From the NCBI GenBank assembly GCA_001579985.1, contig LRSR01011099.1:1-24444 (forward strand): a stretch of DNA of 24,444 nucleotides, written 5' to 3'. The notes beneath the pieces are model-generated. The model made no database searches, was not told the origin of the DNA, and was given only the letters and a program-made list of their open reading frames with translations. The position numbers and the translations under genes were made by a program. This stretch comes from Hypsibius dujardini (taxonomy: Eukaryota > Tardigrada > Eutardigrada > Parachela > Hypsibiidae). Each line of letters starts with the position of its first letter. Within the stretch, counting starts at the first letter, position 1. Positions 1 through 12,551 of this stretch are shown piece by piece.

Positions 1-50
<50 letters not shown>

Positions 51-157
51 CAGTCGGAAAGGCAGGCAGACAAAAAGGCAGACAGACAGAAAGGTAGAGA
101 GTTGGTTTACGTACAATTCAATTCGTTTTTGCTTCTTCTTCTAGTCGTCTGTATCAG
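1..157 (+). repeat. (GACA)n array in the SF3B3 intron upstream of the first visible exon
   Basis: An almost pure GACA tetranucleotide tract fills bases 1-48 and degrades to mixed GACA/GGCA up to about 95. A pyrimidine-rich stretch and TATCAG then form the acceptor used at 158. The true array start lies outside the window. Confidence 0.9.
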
Positions 158-1960
158 ATCGCCCATCTTGGGGATGCCGACGATGAGCCGGAGTTCAGCA
201 GCAACACCCCGGTGGAAGAAGGTGACACGTTCTATTTTCGTCCGAGAGAGGCTAAAAATCTTCTCATGGTGGATGAATTGCAGAGCCTTTCCCCCATCAT
301 GCACTGCAAGGTTGGATGGATAACCGTGAAACCTCCCATTCATTGTTGCCGTTTTGCGGTAATCTGTTAATCTGTTGTGGTTTATCTGATGCCTTACAGA
401 TCTTAGACCTGGCGAATGAGGATACACCTCAGTTTTACACCGCCTGCGGAACAAGTGCCCGATCGACGTTGCGTGTTCTACGCCACGGCCTGGAGGTCAC
501 CGAGATGGCCGTGTCGGAACTCCCGGGGAATCCCAACGCTGTCTGGACTGTACGGAAGCATGGCGATGGTAAGGGGAGGAGTCTCGATAATGACTTGCTC
601 TGACTGTCTTCTTTGAATTCCGCGACTTCTGGTCACGGTTTATTTGCTCTTTAGACAAATTTGACGCCTACATTGTGGTGTCCTTCGTGAACGCCACGCT
701 GGTCCTATCTATCGGGGAAACGGTGGAAGAGGTTGCTGATTCCGGTTTCCTCGGCACCACTCCCACCATTGCCTGTTCACTGTTGGGCGACGACGCCCTC
801 ATCCAGGTGTACCCTGAAGGTATTCGCCATATCCGCGCCGATAAACGCGTCAACGAGTGGAAGAGCCCCGGTAAGCGGACCATCACCAAGTGTGCCATCA
901 ACGAGCGTCAACTGGTGATTTCCCTCACTGGCGGCGAGCTTGTCTACTTCGAAATGGATCAGGTCAGTGGAATCATTTCAGTAATGAGTAATTGCCTGAC
1001 TGTCTGTCTGTTTGACTGTCTCTCTATCTGTTTGTCTGTCTATCTGCCTGTCTGACGGACTGTCTGTCTGTCTGTCTGTCTGTCTGACTGTCGGGTTGTC
1101 TGTCTGTCTGTCTGACTGTCGGGCTGTCTGGCTGTCTGGCTGTCTGTCTGTAGAATGGCATGAGAGTGTGTTTTGTCTTAGACTGGTCAATTGAACGAGT
1201 ACACCGAACGGAAGGAGATGCAGTCCGACGTCTCGTGCATGGCCCTCGGAGAAGTCCCGCCCGGTGAGGCCAGATCGCGTTTCTTGGCAGTCGGACTGGA
1301 GGACAATACCGTTCGACTGCTCTCACTGGACCCGCAGGACTGTCTCTCGCCACTGAGCCTGCAAGCCCTCCCAGCGCCAGCGGAAAGTCTGAATATTGTG
1401 GAACTGGGCTCGAAAGACTTCCGTCGGGAATCCTCAGCCACGTCTGACACGAAGGAACGCCGTGGTGTTCTCTACCTGAACATCGGACTGCAAGTGAGTA
1501 AAACGGGAATGGAATCTTTGGTTCGATATTGAAGAATGTGTTAATTTTTCGATCCATGCAGAATGGTGTGCTGCTGCGGTCGGTCCTGGATCCAGTGACC
1601 GGAGACCTCTCTGACACACGGACACGTTACTTGGGCTCGCGGCCGGTCAAGCTCTTCCGCATGACCATTCAAGGCAACCAAGCGGTATGTTTGTTATCTG
1701 CACAAACCATTGGCGGAATTATATCGTCGTTGTGCGTCTATTTGGTACATGTTCGAGTTAATGCTTTGCCTTGCTCTGTCCAGGTGTTGGCGGTTTCGAG
1801 CAGGGCCTGGTTGAGTTACCACTATCAAAATCGGTTCCTCCTGACCCCGCTCTCCTACGAGACCTTGGAGTATGCTTCGGCGTTCTCGTCGGATCAGTGC
1901 CCGGAAGGCATCGTCGCCATTGCCTCTAACACGCTGAGGTACGAGCGACAGATAAGACAT

Positions 1961-2008
<48 letters not shown>

Positions 2009-4316
2009 GGCAGACAGGCAGATAGACAGACGATGGAGAAACTGGCCTCCCCAGAAACTGGCCGTTTGGTGAATCCCAAATAGTTTATATCCGCCTTCGT
2101 GTTTAGGATTCTGGCTTTGGACAAGCTTGGAACTGTCTTTAACGAGACGGTCACCCCACTGCGGTATACGCCCCGCAAATTTGTCATTCACCCGACCATC
2201 GGAGTGATGGTCACCATTGAGACCGACCATAACGCCTATACGCTAGAGGGGAAAATTCAGCGGAAACAGGAAATGGCCCGAGTAAGCCAAATGATGTCTT
2301 AGTCACTGTAGGAAAATTTGTTTCAGGCAGGAGACAACATCCAGTCGTTAACCGTCCAGCTTAAATATTTTTCATGGCTTTTTTCAAACTTATCAGGAGC
2401 TCCTCACCACAGCCGAACCGACGGACCAAGACATGGCCAAGGTCCTGGCCTCCGAAATCCTCCGCGGCGATCTCAACGATGTCGATTTCGGCGCCCCTAA
2501 AGCCGGACCCGGCAAGTGGGCGTCCTGCGTGCGCCTCGTCCACCCGGTGGCCGGCAAGACCCTCTGGGTGGAAGACCTCCCGCAGAACGAGGCGGCTTTC
2601 AGTGTGTGCCTCGTGAAATTCCTCGTCCGCGCGGAGGATGAGTATTTCGTCCTGGTCGGCACCGCGGTCGACCTGCAGCTGAATCCGCGGCAGCTCGGCG
2701 GCGGCGGCCGACTGCGGACCTACCGTTTTGTGGATGACTTCCAGAAGCTCGAGCTCTTGCACGTCACACCGGTCGATGAGGTCCCGCATTCGATCGCCGC
2801 GTTCCAGGGGCGGGTAGCTGTTGCCGTGGGACGATCGCTGAGGATCTACGATCTGGGGAAGAAGAAACTCCTGAGGAAGTGTGAATCCAAGGTGAGAAAC
2901 CAACTGAGAAGGCATATTTTTGTGTACTGGGGAAGATATTTGAGACGGGGCGAAAAAGGGCGCCACCTGGTGTGTGATTCTGGGAAATGTAATTGCTCAT
3001 GACCGAACGGTCTCCGAAGGGCGCCACCTGGTGGGTGATTCTGGGAAATGTAATTGCTCATGACCGAAAGGTCCCCGAAGGGTCCAAGGTGAAAGAGCAA
3101 AGTGAGAAGATAGAGTTTTTGGATACCGGGGAAGATATTTGAGACGGGACGAAAAAGGGCGCCACCTGGTGTGTGATTCTGGGAAATGTAATTGCTCATG
3201 ACCGAACGGTCTGTTCGTGTTCTTAGCAAATTCCCAACATGATTGTCGACATCAAGACAATGGGATCGCGCCTCTACATCTCCGACGTCAGTGAGAGCGT
3301 GCACTTTGTCAAGTACAAAGTCAAGGAGAACGTGCTGAGCATCTTCGCGGACGACACCTTCCCGCGGTACATCACCTGTTCGATGCCGCTGGACTACAAC
3401 ACCATCGCCATCGCGGACAAGTTCGGCAACTTCTCAGTCATCCGACTCCCCGCCACGGTCAACGAAGACCACGAGGACGACCCCTCCTCGTTTTGGGATC
3501 GCGGTCTCCTGAACGGCGCTTCGCAGAAGGTATGAGCAGAATTCCGTAGCTTGGAAAGGAGAGGGTGGCTTAAACTCAACGACGCTTTCTCTGTCTAGGC
3601 GGAATCGGTTTGCAATTTCTACCTGGGTGAAACGATAACCAGTCTCCAAAAGGCGACACTCATTCCGGGAGGGTCGGAATCGGTGGTGTACACCACGTTG
3701 TCTGGACGTATTGGCGCATTTGTTCCTTTCACTTCTCGCGAGGTTCGCTGACTAACCCAACAGGCACGCAGACAGACAGACAAACAGATAATCAATCAGA
3801 CAGTCAGACAGACAGTCAGACAGACAAACAGTCAGACAGACAGACAAGCAGACAGACAGGCAAGCTGACAGACAGGCAAGCTGACAGACAGGCAGACAGA
3901 CAGACAGACAGACAGACAGACGGGTCGTACTTTGTACTCAAATGCAACGAAAAGTGGGACTGATTCTTTCCAGGATCAAGAGTTTTTTCAGCATCTGGAA
4001 CTGCATCTCCGAAACGAGAAGCCTCCGCTTTGCGGCCGGGACCATCTCCATTACCGGTCGTACTATTGGCCAGTCAAGGTGCGAGTTCTCTTCTTTCTTC
4101 CATCTGCAGTCATAGGTTCATGTTTGCAATTTGGGATGTAGAGTTTGGTCATGCCTCTTTCTGTTTTCCCTTTAGGGTGTGGTGGACGGCGATCTGTGCG
4201 AGCAGTACAACGCGCTGGACTATGCGAAGCAGAAGGAGATTGCCGAGGAACTGGACCGGACACCGAACGAGGTGGCCAAGAAGCTCGAAGACATTCGCAA
4301 CCGTTATGCGTTTTAA
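158..4316 (+). CDS. SF3B3: Splicing factor 3B subunit 3 (SAP130), 5'-truncated by the window
   Basis: Subunit of the SF3b part of U2 snRNP, a three-beta-propeller scaffold that helps hold the branch-site complex in the nucleus. Exons: 158-310, 400-568, 655-962, 1182-1493, 1562-1684, 1784-1938, 2107-2281, 2397-2891, 3227-3529, 3599-3742, 3974-4078, 4176-4316 (stop TAA). All joins keep frame, giving about 860 residues; the family is about 1,217 long, so roughly the first 30% lies upstream. Near-invariant family segments are readable: [84 protein letters not shown], and the C terminus RNRYAF. An extra 27-nt exon at 2327-2353 (frame-preserving, with a good acceptor TTGTTTCAG) is possible. Donors are mostly GTAAG/GTGAG-like; 3743 is a weak GTTCGC. 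The family assignment is near certain; individual exon edges are inferred. Confidence 0.97.
990..1152 (+). repeat. (TGTC)n array inside an SF3B3 intron
   Basis: TGTC/TGTT tetranucleotide repeat with variants (TGAC, GGGC) fills most of the 963-1181 intron. It is the reverse complement of the GACA arrays elsewhere in the window, so both orientations occur within one gene. Confidence 0.9.
1961..2031 (+). repeat. (GACA)n array inside an SF3B3 intron
   Basis: Nearly pure GACA repeat in the 1939-2106 intron, starting about 22 bp after the donor GTACGAG. Confidence 0.92.
2892..3226 (+). repeat. SF3B3 intron enlarged by tandem duplication that includes the splice donor
   Basis: The block GCGCCACCTGGTG to GCTCATGACCGAA occurs at about 2960, 3021 and 3159. 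A larger unit is also repeated about 197 bp apart: it starts with exon-end bases TCCAAG and GTGA (true donor 2892, copy 3089) and continues through GGGGAAGATATTTGAGACGG and CGAAAAAGGG. The intron is therefore built from copies of its own 5' end. Confidence 0.85.
3763..3922 (+). repeat. (GACA)n array inside an SF3B3 intron
   Basis: Degenerate GACA/GTCA/GGCA tetranucleotide array in the 3743-3973 intron. Its 3' end runs into GGTCGTACTTTGTA, a flank shared with the repeat ending near 7893 in the PHD gene. Confidence 0.9.
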
Positions 4317-4485
4317 TATATAATTATGCAACTGCTGTTTTGTTTTTATATGGCACTCTGTCTGTTGCATTTCTATTCTGCACACTTTTCGGATTGCTTT
4401 GATTCGGGCACCAGGTGGAGCCCGCGAACTGATGTGTTTTGGCCGAGGAACTCCAGCGACGTTGCTAAACAAGATTGCGCTGCAA

Positions 4486-4491
4486 TTTATT
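4486..4491 (-). terminator. Probable polyadenylation signal of the GFOD-type gene
   Basis: TTTATT on the plus strand reads AATAAA on the minus strand, about 210 nt downstream of the GFOD stop codon. No canonical AATAAA is seen just after the convergent SF3B3 stop; only AATATA-like variants follow it. Confidence 0.55.
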
Positions 4492-4505
4492 GGCAAGTGT
4501 GTAGT

Positions 4506-4656
4506 ACTCCTCCAGGAGTCCTCGGGAGTCCTCGGGAACCTTCCTCGAGGACCTTCCTCGGGGACCTTCCTCGGGAGTCCTCGGGGACCTTCCGCGGGGA
4601 GTCCTCGGGAGTCCGCGGGGAGTCCTCGAGGAGTCCTCGGGGACCTTCCGCGGGAT
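4506..4656 (-). repeat. GC-rich 10-12 bp minisatellite in the GFOD 3' untranslated region
   Basis: Tandem GGAGTCCTCGG / GGACCTTCCTCGG units, about a dozen copies with CG-containing variants. The array lies between the GFOD stop codon (4701) and the minus-strand AATAAA at 4486-4491, so it would be transcribed in the GFOD 3' UTR. It also lies downstream of the convergent SF3B3 stop. Confidence 0.85.
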
Positions 4657-4700
4657 GGTGCTTGACAGAGGAGGTTTCCAGTCCAGTTTTTTACCCACTC

Positions 4701-5290
4701 TCAAGCCGTAAACCTCGCAAGGGAAACACTCAAACTCCCGCCGTCCAAAGCTTTGGTTGGGATGCGCACCTCCGTCCACCGGCGGGTTTCACTGGACCTC
4801 TTCACTGCGTCCACCACCGCCCTGGCATATTGACAGTCCCGGAATGTCCCCGCCCCGGTCAACTGCTCCGCCGACCAATGTCGTCGTTCCGGGAGCGGCT
4901 CGAACGCTTCCTTCAAACTGGCGCACATGGCCACCACGCCTTTCACCACCAGCTCGGGATGGCGGTAATCAAACCGCTGACCCATTTGCAGTGGCGCCCT
5001 CTGCAGCGGCGCCTCTGATTGGCTGTTTGACTGATCAACCGAAACAATCACATCCCGTTGCTCCCGACCCGGCGTTTCCAAAAACAGGCCCCCATCGCCG
5101 TCCAAAACCAGCGAGCCTTTTTCGCCACTGATGGTAAACCGCAGCTCGAATTTGCCGGGGAAATTGTTGTTGATCACCGTGTTGCAGGGAATGTCACCTT
5201 CGAGGATTCCCTGCCAATGACCAACAAGCATTTGATGGAGAAGACCCGGGTGGGCGAGGTAGAGACAAGCAAACAGACAGACAAACAAGC

Positions 5291-5360
<70 letters not shown>

Positions 5361-6599
5361 GTAGGCAGGCAGGTAGGTAGGCAGGCAGACAGGCAGGCAG
5401 ACAGGCAGACAGACAGACAGCCATTACCTGCCACATGATGAAGTCTTCCCGCGTGAGGTGCTGGTCGTATTTGAATTGTGGTGGGTTTTTCTGGAATCGC
5501 TTCACCGTCCCACAGACCGTGTAGACGCGTTGGCCGGCCAGATGATGCATGAGATCGGTGAGGTGGATGGCGGCGGAGAAGAGAGGACCGGCCGCCAGCT
5601 CCCTGAGACACGTCGAGTCGTAGGGCATTCTCTCCGCGATCTCACTGGGTCCACAATGCAGACTGATCTCGAAGGCCTGGATGCTGCCGATGAGGTTGTC
5701 CGTGAGGGCTTTTTTGGCGGCCTTCACGCCGGGAAGGTGTCGCATGCCAAAGGTGGAGAGGGTCATGGACGGATAGTAAACGGCGAGCTCCATGATCGCC
5801 GCGTTGTCCGAACCTACGGAGAAACTCTTTACATGAAAAATTTATAATGTAAAACACAAATTTCAGTAATAATATCGTATGTGCATGTATGTGCTATTAT
5901 TGATCAATTTTAGCCACTGCTGCATTGAAAACGGCGAAACAGTCACCACTATATCTCCTCACTGGTTGATTGATTGCTTGATTAAAAAAAATTAACGATT
6001 CAACACGACAATCAATCAATCCACCGCCGCGATGTGTGTTTACCTGTAAGTCCCAAATACGGCTTCAGAATCAGAATAAAGATATTAAGAAATAGAAAAA
6101 TAGAAAGTTGTGACACACATGCACGTAAATTCAGCCTACGACATTGAAAGTACGATTACTGATCAATTTTAGCCACTGCTGCATTGAACACGGTCAAATA
6201 GTCACTACTACATCTGCTCAGTGGTTGATTGATTGATTGATTGAAGAAACTAATGATTCACCACGGCAATCAATCAATCCACCGCCGCGATGCGTGTTTA
6301 CCTGTAAGTCCCAATGGAGGCTCGCAGATGACATGCTTCCCCGCGGCCAAGGCCTTCGTTGTGATTTCCCGATGAAAGTGCGGTAGCGCGCACACAATAA
6401 CCAGGTCCACTTCTTGGTCCTTCAGCAGTTCTTCAATCGAATCCGAAGCCACGGGAATTTTAAAGTGAGCGCACCATGCGGAAGACGTCTTTAAATGTTG
6501 ATCCCACAATCCGACAATCTCAAAGTCCAACCGCTGCAGCTCAGCAATTAACGCTGCAGCTAGGGCATTGGTCCCGAAAAATGCGATCTTTGGAAGCAT
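4701..6599 (-). CDS. GFOD: Glucose-fructose oxidoreductase domain-containing protein (GFOD-like)
   Basis: Gfo/Idh/MocA-family protein with an N-terminal NAD(P)-binding Rossmann fold and a C-terminal alpha/beta domain; animal GFOD proteins have no well-settled substrate. Exons on the minus strand: 6599-6302, 5813-5428, 5210-4701 (stop TGA), giving 397 aa, close to the roughly 390 of GFOD1/2. The start is the ATG of MLPKIAFFGTN, which matches the family N terminus and leads straight into the dinucleotide loop (residues 5-16). Other matches: WQGILEGDIPCNTVINNNFP and, near the C terminus, VVDAVKRSSETRRWTEVRI. The family EKP catalytic motif reads EPP (residues 93-95), so the catalytic lysine is absent; vertebrate GFODs also deviate here. 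Convergent with SF3B3, divergent from the PHD gene. GFOD1 versus GFOD2 orthology cannot be decided by eye. Confidence 0.92.
5266..5421 (+). repeat. (GACA)n array abutting the GFOD exon-2 donor
   Basis: GACA/GGCA tetranucleotide array in the 5211-5427 intron. On the gene's strand the intron reads GTAATGGC and then the TGTC array, so the array begins about 7 bp from the exon. Confidence 0.92.
5814..6301 (-). repeat. GFOD intron 1: direct duplication that includes the donor and 13 exon bases
   Basis: A block of about 200 bp occurs twice with an offset of about 258 bp (roughly 5880-6056 and 6138-6314). Shared landmarks are GATCAATTTTAGCCACTGC, a TGATTGATTG stretch, CAATCAATCAATCCACCGCC, and then TTTACCTGTAAGTCCCAA. 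That last string is the true donor plus the last coding bases of exon 1 (minus: TTGGGACTTACAG and GTAAAC). The second donor copy has its GT at 6043-6042. Confidence 0.9.
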
Positions 6600-7003
6600 G
6601 GCTGCCCGAACACAACTATTTAAAGGACAAATTAATATTTTATTTTCAATTTTCATGTCGTTTTGTTCGGTTGTTCAGCGGTCCGTTCGTGTGCTTAAGG
6701 ATCCGCGCTCGCGTTGAATATCCATCGCTTACGTAAGTCGGCTATGTTCTTCGTGCTGAACTGAATGTGTTCGTGTTGCTTGACTGGGCCAGCCCGTATT
6801 AACTCTGTGTTCGTGTGTGAAGTAGCATCGGTGCTAATTATCTGTTCCATTCCTTCAGTTAAAACAATATTTGTTGAGATTAAACGATTCTGTTCGTGCT
6901 GGTTAGCCGCGTGGATTGTTCGTGGTTCTCTGCCGCAAAAAAAAAGGTTTCTTTGACGAACATTACTCTCTCTCTTCCTTTTGTCTTGTGTCCGCATCAG
7001 GAA
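6600..7003. promoter_or_regulatory. Shared intergenic region between divergent GFOD and PHD genes
   Basis: Only 404 bp separate the two start codons, so both promoters and any 5' UTR exons should lie here. The PHD first coding exon is preceded by a good acceptor (CCGCATCAG at 6992-7000), implying a spliced 5' UTR from a site inside this region. I see no clear TATA box or initiator and do not assign start sites. Confidence 0.5.
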
Positions 7004-8611
7004 ATGTTCGCGGGTTGGCCCAACAGTCCAGAGTATCCCACTCCGTTCCAGAATGCAAGTGTTAATCGTGCGGACGGTGAGAGCGCAATCAAACCTTCTT
7101 TTTTTTTCTTTTTTTTTTGCACTTTTTATTCCTCCTCAGATTGTGGGATATGCAAGATTGGTCAGGAGGGATTTATGATGTGAGTTTGATGCAGCTGATA
7201 AGCAGCGGTGAAATGATTGAAAAAAAAAGAACTTGATCACAGTACGAGGGGAATTTTAGTGGAATTACTAAATGGAAACAAGTAAAAAAGAAGAGAAATC
7301 AATCAATCAATCGGATCAATCAATCGAATCAACCAATCAATCCAACCAATCAATCAATCCAATCAACCAATCAATCAGTCGGATCAATCAATCGAATCAA
7401 CCAATCAATCGAATCAACCAATCAATCCAACCAATCAATCAATCCAATCAACCAATCGAATCAACCAATCAATCAGTCGGATCAATCAATCGAATCAACC
7501 AATCAATCCAACCAATCAATCCAATCAATCAATCCAACCAATCGAATCTCGGTTGCATGAGCGTCTAGTGTAATAGTGTCGCGTTTTCTTCTCTTTCAGA
7601 GGCTGCGACAAGTGCCGAGGATGGTTCCACGGTAGCTGTATGGCCATGTCGGCGGACTATGCGGATACGATAGAGACGTTTTATTGCATGGACTGTCTGA
7701 GTAGGAATAGAAACTGTTTGAGTAGGAATAGGAACTGTCTCAGTAGGAATAGGAACTGTTTGACCGAGCTCAGTTAATTGTTTTGCGAAAACAGAATTGA
7801 TGCCTTAAGTTGAGGTATTTCTTACGAGACACACACAGACAGACACACAGACACACAGACAGACACACAGACACACAGACACACAGACAGACAGGTCGTA
7901 CTTTGTATCTGAATTTGTACTTGCATCTGAAAATCTTCCTAAGTTAGAGGACCTCGTCGCTTCGCTCCTCGGTCTGATAATACTAGTAAACAATAAATAA
8001 ATACTCAAGTGTGAGTTTCTTAAGTTCGTAGAGTTCTATCGGCCGATCTCACGAATGTTTTTTTAATTTCAGACATGTACAGCCTGAAAATAGTCTTCAA
8101 ACCACTACATCCTCTAGCCAGTCCCGCTGCCCATGAAACTTGCATGCGGAGAACTCCGTCACTATCTCCGACCTTTTCGTCGCCAGCCCTCACTGCCCCT
8201 AAGGCCCACTCAATCTCCCCGTACATGACCAATCTCACTCCGCCACGCCCGTTTCCAACGTTCCCAGCTGTGCATCAAGCGGTGGAGAAACTGCTCACAC
8301 AGACCAGCCAAGCCGCACCGAGGCCGCACGGTCGTCCACCGCTGCAGAGGCAGACGCCTCCGTCTGCCCCCTCTCGGCAGCTGACAAAGCAACGCCTTGA
8401 CGAACAGTGTGACGTCGCCCTAGCAAGTCTGACTCAAGTTTTGACCGTCTTCAAGAACATCAGTTATGAGTTAGATCCTGTCAATCAGTCTTCGGTGGTT
8501 TCATCCACTGGCGTACCGGTAAGACATTCGTCTGCACTTTGCGCATATTGGTCTCGAACGCTGGATATCACCACAAAAAACAGACACGACAGTTCAACGG
8601 ACGGTCGGAGG

Positions 8612-8651
<40 letters not shown>

Positions 8652-9020
8652 GGCAGGCAGGCTGGCAAGCAAGCAAGCAGACAGTTAGGCAGACAGCCAG
8701 ACAGACAGGCAAGCAGGCAGACAGGAAGGCGGGCAGATAAGCTGAGATAGACAGGCAGACGAGACACTTTCATCGATAGACTAATGAGAGATGACACATC
8801 AGTGCCGTATCTTTTCTCCAAGGATATGACAGAATCGCTACCGGAACCTGAGGCTGTTACTCAGCCGGATTCCACGATGTCTGAAGAACTGAGCATTCCG
8901 TCGTGCAGCTTAGCGTCTTCCCTTGGATCAACCCCGCAACGGACCAAAACTGAAAGCGCCTACCCACGTGTTAAGCGTCCATTAGGGAATATCACCGCCA
9001 CCATCGACATCATTGACTGA
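7004..9020 (+). CDS. Small PHD-finger protein, probable chromatin reader
   Basis: Exons: 7004-7076, 7140-7179, 7600-7700, 8073-8518, 8823-9020 (TGA), giving 285 aa in one frame. Exons 1-3 encode a C4HC3 PHD finger: C-G-I-C, then FMIGCDKCRGWFHG, SC, and FYCMDC. The Met before GCDKC and the Trp of GWFHG sit where H3K4me-binding PHD fingers carry cage residues, so histone H3 tail binding is a reasonable inference, not shown. The rest is Ser/Pro/Thr-rich low complexity, with one possible helix (LDEQCDVALASLTQVLTVFK) and a basic C-terminal part. No CXXC, SET or bromodomain is visible, so I give no symbol. ATG 7004 is the first in frame after acceptor CATCAG. The exon-3 donor is ambiguous because of a 21-bp repeat. 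Confidence 0.87.
7190..7560 (+). repeat. (AATC)n higher-order repeat in a PHD-gene intron
   Basis: From about 7296 to 7551 the intron consists of CAATCAATC units arranged as longer near-repeats that start GGATCAATCAATCGAATCAA and recur at about 7313, 7381 and 7480. The rest of the intron (7180-7599) shows nothing else. Confidence 0.88.
7690..7767 (+). repeat. 21-bp tandem repeat carrying the exon-3 donor of the PHD gene
   Basis: The unit ACTGTYTSAGTAGGAATAGR occurs three times, plus a partial fourth, spaced 21 bp. Each unit has GTAGG after TGA or TCA, so potential donors lie at 7701, 7722 and 7743. All three preserve frame; later donors would each add seven residues (SRNRNCL). Confidence 0.85.
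7826..7893 (+). repeat. ACAC/AGAC dinucleotide-tetranucleotide repeat in a PHD-gene intron
   Basis: Alternating ACACACAG and ACAGACAG units, followed by GGTCGTACTTTGTA as at the end of the SF3B3 array near 3922. Confidence 0.85.
8610..8740 (+). repeat. (GACA)n array in the last PHD-gene intron
   Basis: GACA array degrading to GGCA/AGCA in the 8519-8822 intron, beginning about 90 bp after donor GTAAGAC. Confidence 0.9.
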
Positions 9021-9975
9021 TCATCGTCAGTCACATATCGAGTTTTGTTATTTTTTCCTGTGCCAAATTACTTTTTTGCCTTTTTGTCATTTTACTTCAT
9101 TCAGTCTCACAAGAGCCGTTTTTTTACACGGCACGAAATTCTCCCGACTAAATGGAGAGATGTTTAGTTTTTAGTTTAGCCCTAGCTCCTTTGAGAACTC
9201 CTTTGAGGATTTTGCTAGATTTCTCCTTGCTAAGGAATCTGTTCTGTTCTGTTCTGTTCTGTTCTTGCCTCGATGGAAAACTTTAAAAAAAAATGAAGTT
9301 CGGACTAAACATTCCCAACAACAAAAAAGGTGGCGCTTCAGGCTTAGAACAGAATAAGTCTCATGCAGACGGCGCTCGTGAGGGTGCGTCGACAAAAACA
9401 GGAATTTCCCTCTTCGGATTTCGGTTCTGATAAGTTGGTAAAGATCGTCTAGAGATCTCTTTAAAAAATGTGTAGTGATTAGTCTCTTGCTTCTCCGCCT
9501 TGGCCTCGATCGAAACGACCATTTAAAGTGATCGACCATTTTCGGGCAGACAAATCCTCTTTCCCACAACGGTGTCAGAAAGAGCAAAAACGGACCTCTC
9601 CTAAGGGGTAAAAGAACGAGAACTAGAAAACAGACATGAAACATAACGATGGAGACATTACTGTATTTTCGCGTTAGACAGGGACAGTTGTACTGGAGTG
9701 GAACGTGTGCACGGCTGTGTGCACCGTACACACAGCACAAGCGCCGCGTGGCCGATTAAACCTTCCACAGCTCGTACGCTGTCCCTGTCTAACGCGAAAA
9801 TTCAGTACTCAAGTAAAATCTCAGTTCTAATGGTGATCACTGGAGAAGTATGTTTACTAATCGTGTACGAATAAACTAAGTGCCTTATGATATAAAAGGT
9901 CAAACAATGCAATGAGGCGGTTCTCCCACACCACAGACAAAGGGATCAAACAGGAATCCGCAAGAGAAGAATCTC
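9021..9975. other. Intergenic region between convergent PHD and ATE1 genes
   Basis: Holds the two 3' UTRs. A (GTTCT)5 microsatellite lies at about 9239-9264 and a MITE at 9661-9805. A plus-strand AATAAA at 9870-9875 could end the PHD transcript, which would place the MITE in its 3' UTR; this is weak. No clear minus-strand polyadenylation signal for ATE1 was found. Confidence 0.5.
9661..9805. mobile_element. MITE-like element with 27-bp terminal inverted repeats
   Basis: Left end CTGTATTTTCGCGTTAGACA (27 bp to 9687) matches the reverse complement of the right end (9779-9805) with one mismatch. TA lies on each side (9659-9660 and 9806-9807), as expected for Tc1/mariner-type insertion. At 145 bp it has no coding capacity. 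Confidence 0.88.

Positions 9976-12551
<2,576 letters not shown>

Noticed and set aside
978-1617. Long minus-strand frames rich in TDRQ/SDRQ or CLSVCLS repeats
   Set aside because: They are translations of tetranucleotide arrays inside introns; GACA/TGTC repeats lack stop codons in several frames.
2959-3210. Regularly repeated 61-bp block resembling a CRISPR-like array
   Set aside because: It lies in a spliceosomal intron of an animal gene, has no unique spacers and is explained by tandem duplication.
4326-5018. A 230-codon plus-strand frame through the minisatellite
   Set aside because: It is antisense to the GFOD last exon and the repeat keeps the frame open; no family resemblance.
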